This document shows positions 53,393 through 63,178 of a stretch of 64,000 bases of DNA, piece by piece. The translations under genes and the position numbers were made by a program. The stretch spans positions 5,146,001 through 5,210,000 of the forward strand of contig CP079215.1 of NCBI GenBank assembly GCA_019316985.1. Reading direction: 5' to 3'. The first letter of the stretch is position 1; each line of letters begins with the position of its first letter. The DNA comes from Paraniabella defluvii (GTDB taxonomy: Bacteria > Bacteroidota > Bacteroidia > Chitinophagales > Chitinophagaceae). The notes under the pieces were generated by a model. It saw nothing but the letters and a program-made list of their open reading frames with translations. It did no database searches and was not told where the DNA came from.

Positions 53393-54441
53393 TCAATGCG
53401 CCCGGTAGGGCAGGGCAAACCATACCTTTACCTGCAGCCCGCTTACGCTGATGTGCAGCGCCTCGTTAAATTGATTGATGAGCCTCCGGGCAGTATTGGG
53501 TAACCCCAGGCCGCTTCCATTAAGCATTTCAGCAGGTGCTTTAGAACAGGGAGTCCCGGTGCTTTCAACAGCGATCAGCACTTTATCTGCCTGCCGGGTG
53601 CAGCACACCGCTATTGTTCCGCCGCTAACGGAGGGCTCTATCCCATGCCTGATGGCATTCTCCACCAAAGGCTGCAGCAACATGGGTGGAACCAGCATAT
53701 TTTGAATACCGGGTGTTACCTCTATGGTGTAATGAAGCCTGCTGCCAAAACGCTCTTTCTCCAGGTTCAGGTAATTAGCTATAAAATCCAGCTCCTTTTC
53801 CAGGCTAACGAGCTCATGCCGGGTAGAATCGAGCCCGTAACGGAATACGTTGGCAAGCCGGGCTATCAACACCCGGGTATGCTCTTCGGCTGCCGGTACA
53901 GAAGCGCTGATGCTGTTTAAGGTATTAAACAAAAAATGGGGCTGTATCTGCGCTTTTAGTGCCTGCACTTCTGCCCGGTGCGCCAGCTCCCGCAACTCCT
54001 GTTCGCGCTGGTACTGCGCCTCTCTTTCCCTGATAAAAAGATCGATATGCAATGAGCTAAAAACCTGTAAATAAAAAAGAAGGTTGGGCCCGCTGTTCTG
54101 TAACACCTGGGTGACCGTCATTGCAGGCAGCCCGGCGAATCTGTTGTAAACCTGGTACAGCAATACCCAGATTAGGTAATACAACGGCGCCGTTAAAAAT
54201 GAAGCGCAAACCGGCGCTGCATGGGCAGGGAAGACCATTTTTTGAAATGCAGCCACCAAACAGGCAAACAGGCTGTTGCCATAATCAAACAGTCTACCAG
54301 GATCTCTTTTAAAAAATCCGGGGTGAAGCCATGTGAAAACAAACGCGGCGTAGCATACAGCATGCTCATCACCAGCAGTATGAATACAAAAAGACTGATC
54401 TCTCTTTTGGCGGTCTTCTTTGGAGGTAAAGTTGGATTCAT
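53393..54441 (-). CDS. YehU/LytS-type sensor histidine kinase
   Basis: About 349 residues after repair of one gap near 54205. The start at 54441 (MNPTLPPKKTAKREISLFVF) allows four membrane helices (ILVDCLIMATACLPVWWLHF, FLTAPLYYLIWVLLYQVYN). A short coiled linker (EREAQYQREQELRELAHRAE) precedes the His_kinase domain with ALKAQIQPHFLFNTLNSISA, the phosphoacceptor His being in QPHFLFN. The ATP-binding part has LVENAIRHGIEP and GSGLGLPNTARRLIN. It is divergent from its likely partner, a LytTR response regulator, 101 bp away. Confidence 0.87.
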
Positions 54442-54542
54442 GGTTCAGTTGTTTCATTACCTGTTGTAACGGTAAGACTTTTTATATAAAGTGTCATTAT
54501 AAATCTATGTATCTTGTGTCAAACATTCAAAGTAAAGATAGT

Positions 54543-55267
54543 ATGTCTAAGAAGTCGGTACTGATCATAGATGATGAAGCGCATGGAAGAAAACTCGTGC
54601 AACAGTACCTTGAGGCATATACCGGCTTCAGGGTGGCGGGTGAGTGTACCAACGGGCTCGAAGCCATCAGGGATATTAATTTACTGGAGCCCGACCTGGT
54701 GTTCCTGGATGTGCAGATGCCCGGGGCCAGCGGTTTTGAAGTGCTGCAACGTATTGAACATATACCCCTGGTAATTTTTACTACCGCCTTCGACAGTTAT
54801 GCCATAGAAGCTTTTGAAGCAAGCGCTGTTGATTACCTGCTTAAGCCTTATACCCGGGAACGCTTTGCCCGTACTATGGCAAGGCTCGAACAGCAAACCA
54901 TATTTAAGCCCCTTGAACTTGCAAAAAACCTGCAGCAAGGCGATTACCCCGAGCGGATACTGGTGGAGCAGCACCGGCGATATAAAAACGTGCCCGTAAG
55001 TGAAATTCTATACCTGAAGGCCCGCGGAGACCATACGGAGATCAAAACCCCGCATGCAACCTACTTAAGCTCGATGGGGATCAGCCAGCTGGCAGAAAAG
55101 CTGGATCCGAGGATCTATGTCAGGGTGCACCGGTCTACGGTGGTAAATATGAGCTTTGTTAAAGAAGTATACAAAGACGTTGGAAAAATATTTGTGGTGA
55201 TGGAAAATGGCACAGAGCTCAGTGTGGGCCGGCTCTACCAGCCCCTGATCAGGAGCTCATGGTGTAG
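54543..55267 (+). CDS. LytTR family response regulator
   Basis: About 241 residues from ATG 54543 (MSKKSVLIIDDEAHGRKLVQ). Receiver domain: acidic pair DDE, phosphoacceptor Asp in DLVFLDVQMPGASGFEVL, TTAFDSYAIEAFEASAVDYL with Lys in LLKPYTRERF. LytTR DNA-binding domain: VSEILYLKARGDHTEIKTPH, YVRVHRSTVVNMSFVKEVYK. The uncorrected frame runs on to 55322. Restoring one G near 55253 gives the natural end LIRELMV and a stop at 55267, avoiding overlap with the convergent lipoprotein gene. Confidence 0.88.
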
Positions 55268-55282
55268 CTTCATAAACGGCAG

Positions 55283-55741
55283 TCATATAATGCAATTGTC
55301 CGCCGGTGCTTTCAAAGGATAATGCAACGTCAGCGATTGTGCCGTAGCTTCAACTATCTTAAAAACCGTAGGTTTCTGGTCTTCCGTTACCACAATTGCC
55401 TGTTGAACAGTGTCATACTTCCAGCTGCCGGTTATTTTTTCCAAAGCATCGTCATCACATTGCAGCGGTCCCTGGTTGCGAACAACCGAGTGATCGTTTT
55501 TAAATTCAATGAGGTCGTCCTGCTCGCAATCATCCAGCAGTGTAAAGATATCCCGGTCTGCGGCACCGTTAAGGTCCCAATCTATCGCAGGCGTTACGGT
55601 TAGCTTTACCAGCTTCCAGCTTTTATCCCTGAAACTGGTTGAAGTAGAGGCGGCAGTGCCCCGGTCGGTACAGGTAACCGCAATCAGCGCCGCCATAGCT
55701 GCCAATACAAAAAGAAGATACTTGTTATGATGCTTTTTCAT
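55283..55741 (-). CDS. Lipocalin-like lipoprotein
   Basis: 152 residues from the ATG at 55741 (MKKHHNKYLLFVLAAMAALI, then AVTC lipobox); an upstream in-frame ATG at 55759 gives a poorer signal. Beta-barrel-like features: SWKLVKLTVTPAIDWDLNGA, DDCEQDDLIEFKNDHSVVR, KITGSWKYDTVQQAIVVTE. This is the pattern of the lipocalin-like (PF13648) family in Bacteroidota. Likely a periplasm-facing lipoprotein of unknown ligand. Confidence 0.75.
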   Translation of the reverse strand: MKKHHNKYLLFVLAAMAALIAVTCTDRGTAASTSTSFRDKSWKLVKLTVTPAIDWDLNGAADRDIFTLLDDCEQDDLIEFKNDHSVVRNQGPLQCDDDALEKITGSWKYDTVQQAIVVTEDQKPTVFKIVEATAQSLTLHYPLKAPADNCII

Positions 55742-55920
55742 TTGCTGAATTTTTATCATTCAAAATAATGAGCATACCGGCCCCGGTATTTTTAATCGAT
55801 GAGCGACATTATACAACCATGAGTAACCTGCAGCACCGGTAAGGCGCCATGGGGTTCATGCTTTAAATGGTTTGGGGCTGTTTCAGGAATATAGCCGGTT
55901 GGAGTAAAGCAATCCTTAAG

Positions 55921-55955
55921 GATGAACAGAAAGGAGACGGGTTTTGCTGTTCATC
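55921..55955. repeat. 9-bp perfect inverted repeat in the intergenic region before the FAD/Fe-S gene
   Basis: GATGAACAG (55921-55929) pairs exactly with CTGTTCATC (55947-55955) over a 17-base loop containing AAGGAGACGGG. No T-run follows, so it is unlikely to be an intrinsic terminator; an operator or RNA hairpin is possible. Confidence 0.45.
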
Positions 55956-55982
55956 TATTTCAATGAGTAAACCTTTTTGTTT

Positions 55983-55990
55983 TAAATTTG
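55983..55990 (+). promoter_or_regulatory. Candidate -7 element for the FAD/Fe-S dehydrogenase gene
   Basis: TAAATTTG fits TAnnTTTG, 109 bp ahead of the start at 56099 and 28 bp after the inverted repeat. The surrounding AAATTTGC...GCAAT resembles the element at 12882. Confidence 0.45.
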
Positions 55991-56098
55991 CGTGCAATTA
56001 ACCCCGGGGAATCCCGGATTTTTCAGAACACAGGCGCTGATAGCTAACGGCTTTTATCGCTTCCCCATTCAATACGGGTACCTATACTATTTGATATT

Positions 56099-58912
56099 AT
56101 GCGTTTGGATTTACTGCTGGCAGCTATTTTTCCCCGGAACGGATCAAAATGAGCCTGATTGACCTGGTAGCTTATGCGGCTGACGCCGGTTTTATAACCT
56201 GCGCCCGCGGGCCGTTGTACTGCCGGCTTCTGAAGAAGAAGTCATTCGTTTATTTCAGCTGGCGCATGAGCAACACATCCCGGTGGTTTTCAGAACAGGG
56301 GAACCAGTCTTTCGGGGCAGTCTGTAACCGACGGTATCCTGGTAGATCTTAGTCAATACTGGCGAAAAGCTACTGTTGAAACGGGGGCGCTTTTATAAGG
56401 GTTCAGCCGGGTGTGATTGGCGCAACGGCCAATGTTTACCTGAAAAAGTTCGGGCGCAAGATCGGTCCCGATCCGGCCAGTATCAATGCAGCTATGATGG
56501 GCGGCATCCTTTCCAACAATGCCAGCGGCATGTGCTGCGGCGTGAACAATAATTCCTATCATACGGTAAAATACCTGCGATTTACCCTCCCGGACGGGAA
56601 GACCTATAGTACAGAAAGAAAAGAGGATTATGGCCGTTTTTCAAAAGAATGCCCGCACTTGGCTTCCCAGCTTACCGCTATCAGAACGCAGATTTTAAAC
56701 AACCAGCCCGTTTACGATAAAATAAGAAGGAAGTACCGCACCAAAAATACAGTAGGATATTCTGTTAATGCATTTATAGATTTTACGGAACCACTGGATA
56801 TAATGGCGCATCTTTTAATTGGCGCCGAAGGCACTTTAGGCTTATATCGGAAGCGGTGATGGAAACAGTACCTGATTATGCGGAGAAAGCAACGGGGCTG
56901 TTGTATTTTCCCGATATATACACGGCATGCCAGGCCATTGTTCCTATAAGCGAAACAGGCGCCGCTGCGATTGAATTAATGGACCGCGCATCCCTTCGGT
57001 CGGTGGAGCATGTAGCGGGACTTCCCCTATTATCAAAGATTTACCTGATGAAGCAGCAGCGCTTTTGGTTGAATACGGGGCGCCTTCCAGGAAGCTCTTG
57101 ATATCTGCCTGGCTGGTTTTGAAACCCGGTCGCAAAGTTTTCTCTTTTGGAAACACCGGCTTTCACCAGCATTCCCGCAGAACAGGCGCTTTTATGGAAG
57201 GTAAGAAAAGGCATGTTCCCTTCGGTTGGCGCAGTAAGAAAAAGCGGGACCACGGTAATTTTAGAGGATGTGGCTTTTCCCGTCGCAATGCTGGGAGCCG
57301 CCATTATCGACCTGCAGGAGCTGTTTAAAAATTTGGCTATCACCAGGCCATCATTTTCGGTCATGCCAAAGACGGGAATATCCACTTTGTAGTAACCCAA
57401 TCATTCAACAGCGAAGCCGAAGTTCGCCGTTATGAACATTTTATGGCCGAGATGGTAGAACTGGTTGTAAATAAATATGACGGCGCTCTGAAAGCAGAAC
57501 ATGGCACAGGAAGGAATATGGCGCCCTTTGTGGAAACCGAATGGGGCGGAGAGATTTACGGCATCATGAAGACCGTAAAGAACCTGGTGGACCCTTCTAA
57601 TATTTTAAATCCGGGAGTGATCATCAACCCCGACCCCCAGGCGCATGTTACCCATTTAAAAGAACTGCCTTCGGTAGAGAATGAAGTAGATAAATGTATT
57701 GAATGTGGCTTCTGTGAGCATAAATGTCCCAGCAGGGATCTCACCTTAACACCAAGACGGCGTATTGTGGTAAGGCGCGAACTGGTTAAATTAAGAGAGG
57801 AGGAAGCAATGATTATAAAAAGCTGCTCGGCCAGTACCAGTATCACGGGCTGGATACCTGTGCGGTAGATGGTTTATGCGCAACGGTTTGCCCGGTGGAT
57901 ATTAACACCGGCGACCTGGTGAAGCGGCTCCGTAATGAAAATCATTCGGCTTTCGGCAATAAGCTGGCGCTGATGTCGAGCAGGCATTTTGGCCTGGTAT
58001 TAAAAACGGTGAAAGCTGCTGTTCGTTTGGGAACGGCGGTTAACAACAGGTTTGGAGCCAATACTATGCAAAAGGTAACAAAGGCAATAAGAAAACTGGT
58101 CCCTTCATTCCCGTTATGGTCTCCCCAGCTTACCGCCGCCAGGGCTACCGGGCCGAAAGATATGCCTGTCCTGGATGCTCCAACCAGGGTGGTATATTTT
58201 GCCAGTTGCATCTCAAGGGTAATGGGTGACCGGCAAAGCCCCGGGGCAGGTATTATGGACCGCTTTGTCAGCCTGTCGCAAAAAGTGGGAATAGGCGTAA
58301 TCATGGCCGGCAGGAGCGGCCGCCATTGCTGCGGGCAGATCTATTCTTCAAAAGGCTTTAGCGAAGCGCATGCGCATATGGTAAATGCCACCATCAGTGA
58401 ATTATGGAACTGCTCCAACCAGGAGCCTACCCCGTTGTGCTGGATATTACTTCCTGTACCTATACCTTACTGCATTGCCGGGCCGCTCTGTCGGAAGAGA
58501 ATAAGGCAAAATTCGACCATTTAAAGATCATCGACAGTATCGAATATTTGTATGAATATATTCTTCCGCGTGCGGGTTCGGTAAAGCGTAAAAATCATAT
58601 TGCCCTGCACCCGGTTTGCTCGTCTTATAAAGTACCGGGGCTTGATGACAAATTTAAAAAGGTAGCCGAATTCTTTTCCCATACAGTAACCATTCCCACA
58701 TTTGCCGGCTGCTGTGGCATGGCAGGTGACCGGGGCTTTTTATTCCCGAACTAACCCGGGCTGCCACTGCGCTGGAAGCAGCGGATATAGCCGGTAAACA
58801 ACCTGATGGCTGTTATTCGTCTTCGAAAACCTGCGAAATAGCGATGTCAGATAATACGGGTAAGAACTATCAATCCATACTCAACCTGGTGGATGAATGC
58901 CTTGCAGGATAA
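56099..58912 (+). CDS. GlcD/GlcF-type fused FAD-binding and Fe-S dehydrogenase (D-lactate/glycolate oxidase family)
   Basis: About 937 residues after repair of many gaps (near 56127, 56198, 56302, 56388, 56850, 57028, 57090-57160, 57340, 57808, 58235, 58430 and 58745). The start at 56099 restores MRLDLLLAAIFSPERIKMSL, LVAYAADAGFYNLRPRAVVL. FAD (PCMH) domain: VVFRTGGTSLSGQSVTDGIL, NNASGMCCGVNNNSYHTVKY, LLIGAEGTLGFISEAVMETV. C-terminal FAD-oxidase: ALKAEHGTGRNMAPFVETEW. Two Fe-S motifs: CIECGFCEHKCP and CAVDGLCATVCPVD. The CCG part includes CCGQIYSSKGFSEAHAHMV and FAGCCGMAGDRGFLFP. It oxidises 2-hydroxyacids into the quinone pool. Confidence 0.86.
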
Positions 58913-58913
58913 G

Positions 58914-59012
58914 ATGAACAGGATAGAAATGCCGGCCAGCCTGCGGCATATTTTTAGTGCGTTGAAGCATTATACAGGCGTCTCCAAGGGAGCCAATTAT
59001 GCAGTGCAATGA
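58914..59012 (+). CDS. Possible 32-codon small protein
   Basis: ATG one base after the preceding stop; reads MNRIEMPASLRHIFSALKHY then TGVSKGANYAVQ. It may be a real tiny gene, or the start of a longer one broken by an error. No family is recognised. Confidence 0.2.
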   Translation: MNRIEMPASLRHIFSALKHYTGVSKGANYAVQ

Positions 59013-59079
59013 TTTCTTAACAGGATGGCATGCAACGAAACGAGGTGAGCCCCTATCTTTAAAAAAAAAAAAAATACTG

Positions 59080-59427
59080 ATGAAGCATCTTTTTATATCA
59101 ATAGGATTATTAATGGCCCTGGGTGCTGTTGTATCATGTAATCATCAAAAGAAGGCTGCGGCAACGCAGGCGGCAGCACAAAAAGAAATAGAAGTTACAG
59201 GCGAAATTATAAAGATAGAAAATGGTAAAGACGGGTATATGGCTACTGTAAAAGATAAGAGCGGTACCAGCTATCTTGTTACGATCAGCATGATCAACCT
59301 GCAAAAGTCGGGTGGAAGTTTTAACAGATTTGAAGTGGGTCAAATAATAAAAGCCAAAGGAACTTTCTGGAAAGACCATACCGGCAATACCTATATTACT
59401 GCGAAAAGTGTAGCAGCAGCCGGTTGA
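59080..59427 (+). CDS. Small OB-fold-like lipoprotein
   Basis: 115 residues from ATG 59080 (MKHLFISIGLLMALGAVVSC), a textbook lipoprotein signal with VVSC lipobox, followed by an Ala/Gln linker. The rest (IEVTGEIIKIENGKDGYMAT, YLVTISMINLQKSGGSFNRF, GQIIKAKGTFWKDHTGNTYI) looks like a single beta-barrel of the OB or BOF type. The upstream 14-A run at 59061-59074 lies where the ribosome-binding site should be, so its length could affect translation. Function unknown. Confidence 0.72.
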   Translation: MKHLFISIGLLMALGAVVSCNHQKKAAATQAAAQKEIEVTGEIIKIENGKDGYMATVKDKSGTSYLVTISMINLQKSGGSFNRFEVGQIIKAKGTFWKDHTGNTYITAKSVAAAG

Positions 59428-59636
59428 GAAAGCTGCGCTGTAGGCGGAGCTGTAAAACCGGGTAACAGGAGAACATTACAAGAGCTGAAGCGGTAATGGC
59501 GGTTAATACAGCATCTCAAAGCCATGCGGAAGGCTGATGCGGCCTGCGCATTGGCGGAAGGGTATGGTTACATTTTTTTATTGAAAAGGATACATTCCCA
59601 ATTATCGCCCCAAGCAAATACCCTAATCACACGTCA

Positions 59637-59705
59637 CCCCGGGCGAAGCCGGGGGCGCCTTCTATATGCAGGAAATGCCTCCCCGTCCGTACCGGCACGG
59701 GCGGG
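59637..59705. repeat. REP-like GC-rich double hairpin in an intergenic region
   Basis: Two GC-rich dyads lie within 70 bp: CCCCGG/CCGGGG (59637-59642 and 59649-59654) and CCCGTCCGT/ACGGGCGGG (59682-59690 and 59697-59705, one G-T pair, loop ACCGGC). The surrounding 59428-59944 has no convincing gene. Paired GC-rich palindromes between genes are the usual look of REP elements; copy number elsewhere cannot be seen. Confidence 0.45.
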
Positions 59706-59944
59706 CGCTACTGTCGGCATAACGATAGCGGCAATAGGGAATGCGTCCATCGAATGATAGGGAAACAATTTGATCATGTAAATTTAACTTCCCGGATGCT
59801 GGCTGGTGCTTAATTTCGCGTTGTTGATCGACGTTGCCGGTATGAGAATTAATTCTTTCGCCACCGGGCAATGACACTAAAGCTTAAAAGTATATCCTGA
59901 ATCATCTGTTACTGTCCATTTTATTAAGTGATAGGGGTTCATTC

Positions 59945-60235
59945 ATGCAGTATTTGTATAAACCAACATTCGTGACACCGGAAGACCAGATCGAGCAGCT
60001 CAGGGAACAATTAAAACAGGCGGAAGAGCAGTACATGCGATTGTGGAACCAGCATAAATTGCTGAGGCTTTCTTACCGGTTTTTGAAAATAGCGAAGAAG
60101 AATAACAACAGTTCTATGCCGGCCAGAGCTTTAAACGAAAATTTTCAGTCATTACTTTATGGCATGGGGAGAGGTGTGCCGCTGGAATTTCAAAAACCGG
60201 TACAAAAAGGAAAAGCAAATAAATACAAGCATTGA
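59945..60235 (+). CDS. Small coiled-coil hypothetical protein
   Basis: 96 residues from ATG 59945. A predicted coiled coil (PEDQIEQLREQLKQAEEQYM, RLWNQHKLLRLSYRFLKIAK) is followed by a basic C-terminus (KPVQKGKANKYKH). No membrane or signal segment. Family not recognised. It converges with the TetX-like gene, whose repaired stop lies 25 bp away. Confidence 0.5.
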   Translation: MQYLYKPTFVTPEDQIEQLREQLKQAEEQYMRLWNQHKLLRLSYRFLKIAKKNNNSSMPARALNENFQSLLYGMGRGVPLEFQKPVQKGKANKYKH

Positions 60236-60260
60236 CGAGCCATTCGTTACATATAAATAT

Positions 60261-61416
60261 CTAATGGCTGTTAAAAAAACGAGCATGTTGTTAAGTGCTT
60301 CTTTGCTATGCATTCGTTCACCGTTGTCAAGTGATTCTTTGGCGCTGATGGCAGCTCTTTGGCGCATTTGCGTCTCGTAATGCGAGATGGCTTCCTGTAA
60401 AGAGCTGAACGTAGCTGATGTCAGGCATTCACTCAATTCAAGCGCATCCAGCATGGCCATATTCACACCTTCGCCGGCAAAGGGCGGCATTACATGTGCG
60501 GCATCGCCCAGCATCGTAAGATTAGGCAGGGCATCCCAGGTTTGATCAAGGGGTATACAATTGATGGGCCTGGGTATAAAGGGCAGGGTAATGCTGTCAA
60601 AAAGTTCAAGCCATACAGGGCTCCATTCTGCATATTCTTTTTTAAACCAGCTAAGTACCTGGGTGCTGTCGGAAAAGTTCAGGCCGCTGTTCAAAGGCCA
60701 GTTGGCAGCTGCTTTAAAGCTTAAATAAAACCCTATTTCGCCGTTGCCCTTTTGTCCCATCAAGATATTTTTCTCATTACCGAACGCCATTATTTTACCC
60801 CGTTCAGCATAGCGTAAATAGCAGGTGCCTTTTGCCGGGCGTTTTCGATGTTCCCCTCCAACATAGTAATGCCCGAGTAAAAGGGTTTAATATCGGTGAT
60901 ATAAGGCCGGATCTTTGAGTGCGCCCCGTCTGCTCCAATCACGATATCTGCGTAAGCCGTATTCCCGTCTTTAAATTCCAGCTGCCATCCTTTATTCCGG
61001 GGCTTCATAGCAATAAAATGGCTGTTCCACTCTACGGTACCAGGTTCCAGCGAGTTCAGCAAAATCTTTCTCAATGTTCCCCGGTCTATTTCGGGCCTGA
61101 AATGCTCGTGCCCGAAGTTATCCCTGGGCTTTGTTTCGTGATCGCTGTAAAATACTGCGGCCTGTTCGTTCATGATCTTTTCACGGTCGGCGCCGGGTAA
61201 AAATTATTCTTAAATGCATCCAGGAGCCCTGCTTTTGTTAAAGCGGCCAACCCCGATTCATCGTGCAGATCAAGGGAGCTCCCTGCACCCGGGCATTTTT
61301 GTCGCGGTCTCTTTCATATACCTGTACCGGGCATCCTTCAGCTGCAGCAGTCTGGCTAAAGTTAATCCGCCGGGCCCGCCGCCCACAATGGCAATTTTTG
61401 TATGCTTCTGTAACAT
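60261..61416 (-). CDS. TetX-like FAD-dependent monooxygenase
   Basis: About 385 residues after repair of gaps near 61335, 61250, 61200, 60790 and 60285. Start at 61416: MLQKHTKIAIVGGGPGGLTL with the GGGPGGL dinucleotide fold, then VYERDRDKNARVQGAPLDLH, ADIVIGADGAHSKIRPYITD (DG motif) and TMLGDAAHVMPPFAGEGVNM (GD motif). The overall order and the LDLH, GDAAH.MPPFAG.GVN motifs closely follow TetX. The TetX group includes enzymes that inactivate tetracyclines, but many environmental relatives have other substrates. It ends naturally MLVFFNSH after one T is restored. An AraC gene lies 26 bp upstream on the same strand, suggesting a regulator-enzyme operon. Confidence 0.8.
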
Positions 61417-61442
61417 GCTGTATCATTTAAATATGATGCAAG

Positions 61443-62196
61443 TTACCCGAGCCCCAGGGCCGAAAATTGTATAAATCGGCCGTTTTGATTTCGTTTTAAT
61501 TCTTTGGGCGAAACACCCGAGCGCTTTTTTACTTCACGTATAAAATGAGACTGATCGGCAAAATTCTGCTGCGGAAATAGTTTACCCTCTTTAATATGCT
61601 CAAAGGAAGCACGAAACCGGAGTATACTGCAATAGTTCTTTACAGACAGGCCAAACCGGTCATTAAAATAGCGGTTGATCTGCCGGCTGCTCCAATACAC
61701 TTTCTCTGATAATGCTTTTACAGATATATCGCCTTTGGTGCTATACAATAAATGAAATAGTTCCTGCTTCCTGGGATCAATCGCCGCAGGCAGGAGTGAT
61801 TGTATATGAAAGGTAGCTTTTTGGCAAAAAAATCGAAATTATCTAAAACCGTTTCGTTAAAGCCCCAGAAATCAGCAGGCAGAAACCGGGCATAATCCAA
61901 TATACCGGCGATACTGTCCCCGAACAGGTATTCTATTGCAGGCAGCTTAAAGCTAATGGCAAACATCACTGTCTGGCTTTTAAGCAGGGCTTGCTGGGGA
62001 AAGGTTTCGATGCCTGATCGTATGATACAAAACGGGTCGGTTGCTGACCGGAAAAAGTAAGGTCTGCCCGCCCGTCGGGTAAAACAACAATTTCCTTATC
62101 GCTATCGGAAAGATTACGCAGCTCCCAAAAACTTTCTACGAAAGCCGTAAGAGAGGGGTCGGGCTGCTGTAACCGGAATGCCAGATCACTATTCAT
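61443..62196 (-). CDS. AraC family transcriptional regulator
   Basis: About 251 residues after repair of gaps near 61985 and 61810. The N-terminal part resembles DUF6597-type sensor domains (LQQPDPSLTAFVESFWELRN, IVVLPDGRADLTFSG). The C-terminal double helix-turn-helix has GDISVKALSEKVYWSSRQIN, RYFNDRFGLSVKNYCSILRF and QNFADQSHFIREVKKRSGVS (repaired order). It precedes the TetX-like gene in the same direction and probably controls it. Confidence 0.82.
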
Positions 62197-62310
62197 GGTA
62201 TGCTGATGCTTTGTATGCTAAAGTAAAAATAAAACAGGGAGAACCCGCAACGGTTGCTGAACAGGTCATAAAATGAAGGTATGATGATTTCGATGACCCG
62301 GTAATACAGT

Positions 62311-62336
62311 AAAAAGAGGAGCCCTAAAGCTCCTCT
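62311..62336 (-). terminator. Rho-independent terminator of the PepSY-like gene
   Basis: Perfect 8-bp stem AGAGGAGC/GCTCCTCT (62315-62322 and 62329-62336), 6-base loop, followed on the minus strand by five T. Confidence 0.8.
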
Positions 62337-62362
62337 GTATATATAAAACCCGTGATGGTTGC

Positions 62363-62814
62363 CTATTTGTCGCCCCTTGTATATTTTGAAACCAGTGCTG
62401 TATCGCCGGCTTCGTTCGCGTTGATATGGATATAATGTTTGCTGTCTTTTAAAACGATGCGGTAATTAGTGCCGTTTTTATTGGTTACCTCTGTTACACC
62501 ATGCACTTCTTTACCCTTGTAATTGTCTTTAATGGCATAGCGTACAGTAGCGGGCAAGTTGTTTTCACCATAATAACGGATCGTTTGCAGCAGGTTGCCT
62601 TTGGCATCAATGGTTACCCGTGTTTTAATACCGGCATTGTTGAAATAAGCTTCGTAATGATCACCGGCATTGCTCCAGGTTACATCCGCAGCGTCTTTAA
62701 AGATGGCTACAAAGTTTTTTGCGCTTTTTCGTTTACCAGGGGCTCAACGGGAGCAGCGGCAACGCTAAAGCTTACAGTTAAAAGAACGGCGGCAGATAGG
62801 ATTAAATTTTTCAT
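62363..62814 (-). CDS. Periplasmic PepSY-like (BLIP-like) protein
   Basis: About 150 residues after repair of one gap near 62718. Signal peptide MKNLILSAAVLLTVSFSVAA. The mature part has two similar beta-alpha units (FKDAADVTWSNAGDHYEAYF, GIKTRVTIDAKGNLLQTIRY and LPATVRYAIKDNYKGKEVHG, YRIVLKDSKHYIHINANEAG), matching the PepSY-like/DUF2874 proteins common in Bacteroidota. Role unknown; such proteins may inhibit proteases or chaperone envelope proteins. Own promoter (62855) and terminator make it monocistronic. Confidence 0.75.
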
Positions 62815-62854
62815 TGTATTTGTTTTGTAGTTATTGTTATTATTAATTGTTTCA

Positions 62855-62862
62855 CAAACATA
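62855..62862 (-). promoter_or_regulatory. -7 promoter element of the PepSY-like gene
   Basis: On the minus strand TATGTTTG fits TAnnTTTG exactly, 40 bp upstream of the start codon at 62814. The rest of 62863-63178 shows no gene. Confidence 0.55.
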
Positions 62863-63178
62863 CATCGGGCATGGCCTCCGGGTCAATAGCAATTGGACGA
62901 ACAGCATTGGTATTACCGGTGAATGGCAGTTTTATCGAGGCCAGAAACAGAGGGCCCAATCATTCCCGTTTTTTTATCCTATCTGTTTGCTTTTATAGGT
63001 GTTATTACCGGCAGTACAAATTTTTGGAGCTGATTGAAATATGGCTTTTCTTTGCTGCGCTCTAAACTACCTAATCAATGATATCTTTATTAGCCCTAAA
63101 CCAATATGCCTGAGCAGGCTTATTATGTTGTTTCCGAACACACAAACAAAATCCTCTAAAATCTCAACCAAAATCTAA

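Noticed and set aside
54420..55322. Longer response-regulator frame with extra residues at both ends
   Set aside because: The N-terminal extension covers the intergenic promoter region, and the C-terminal extension runs into the convergent lipoprotein gene; one missing G explains the latter.
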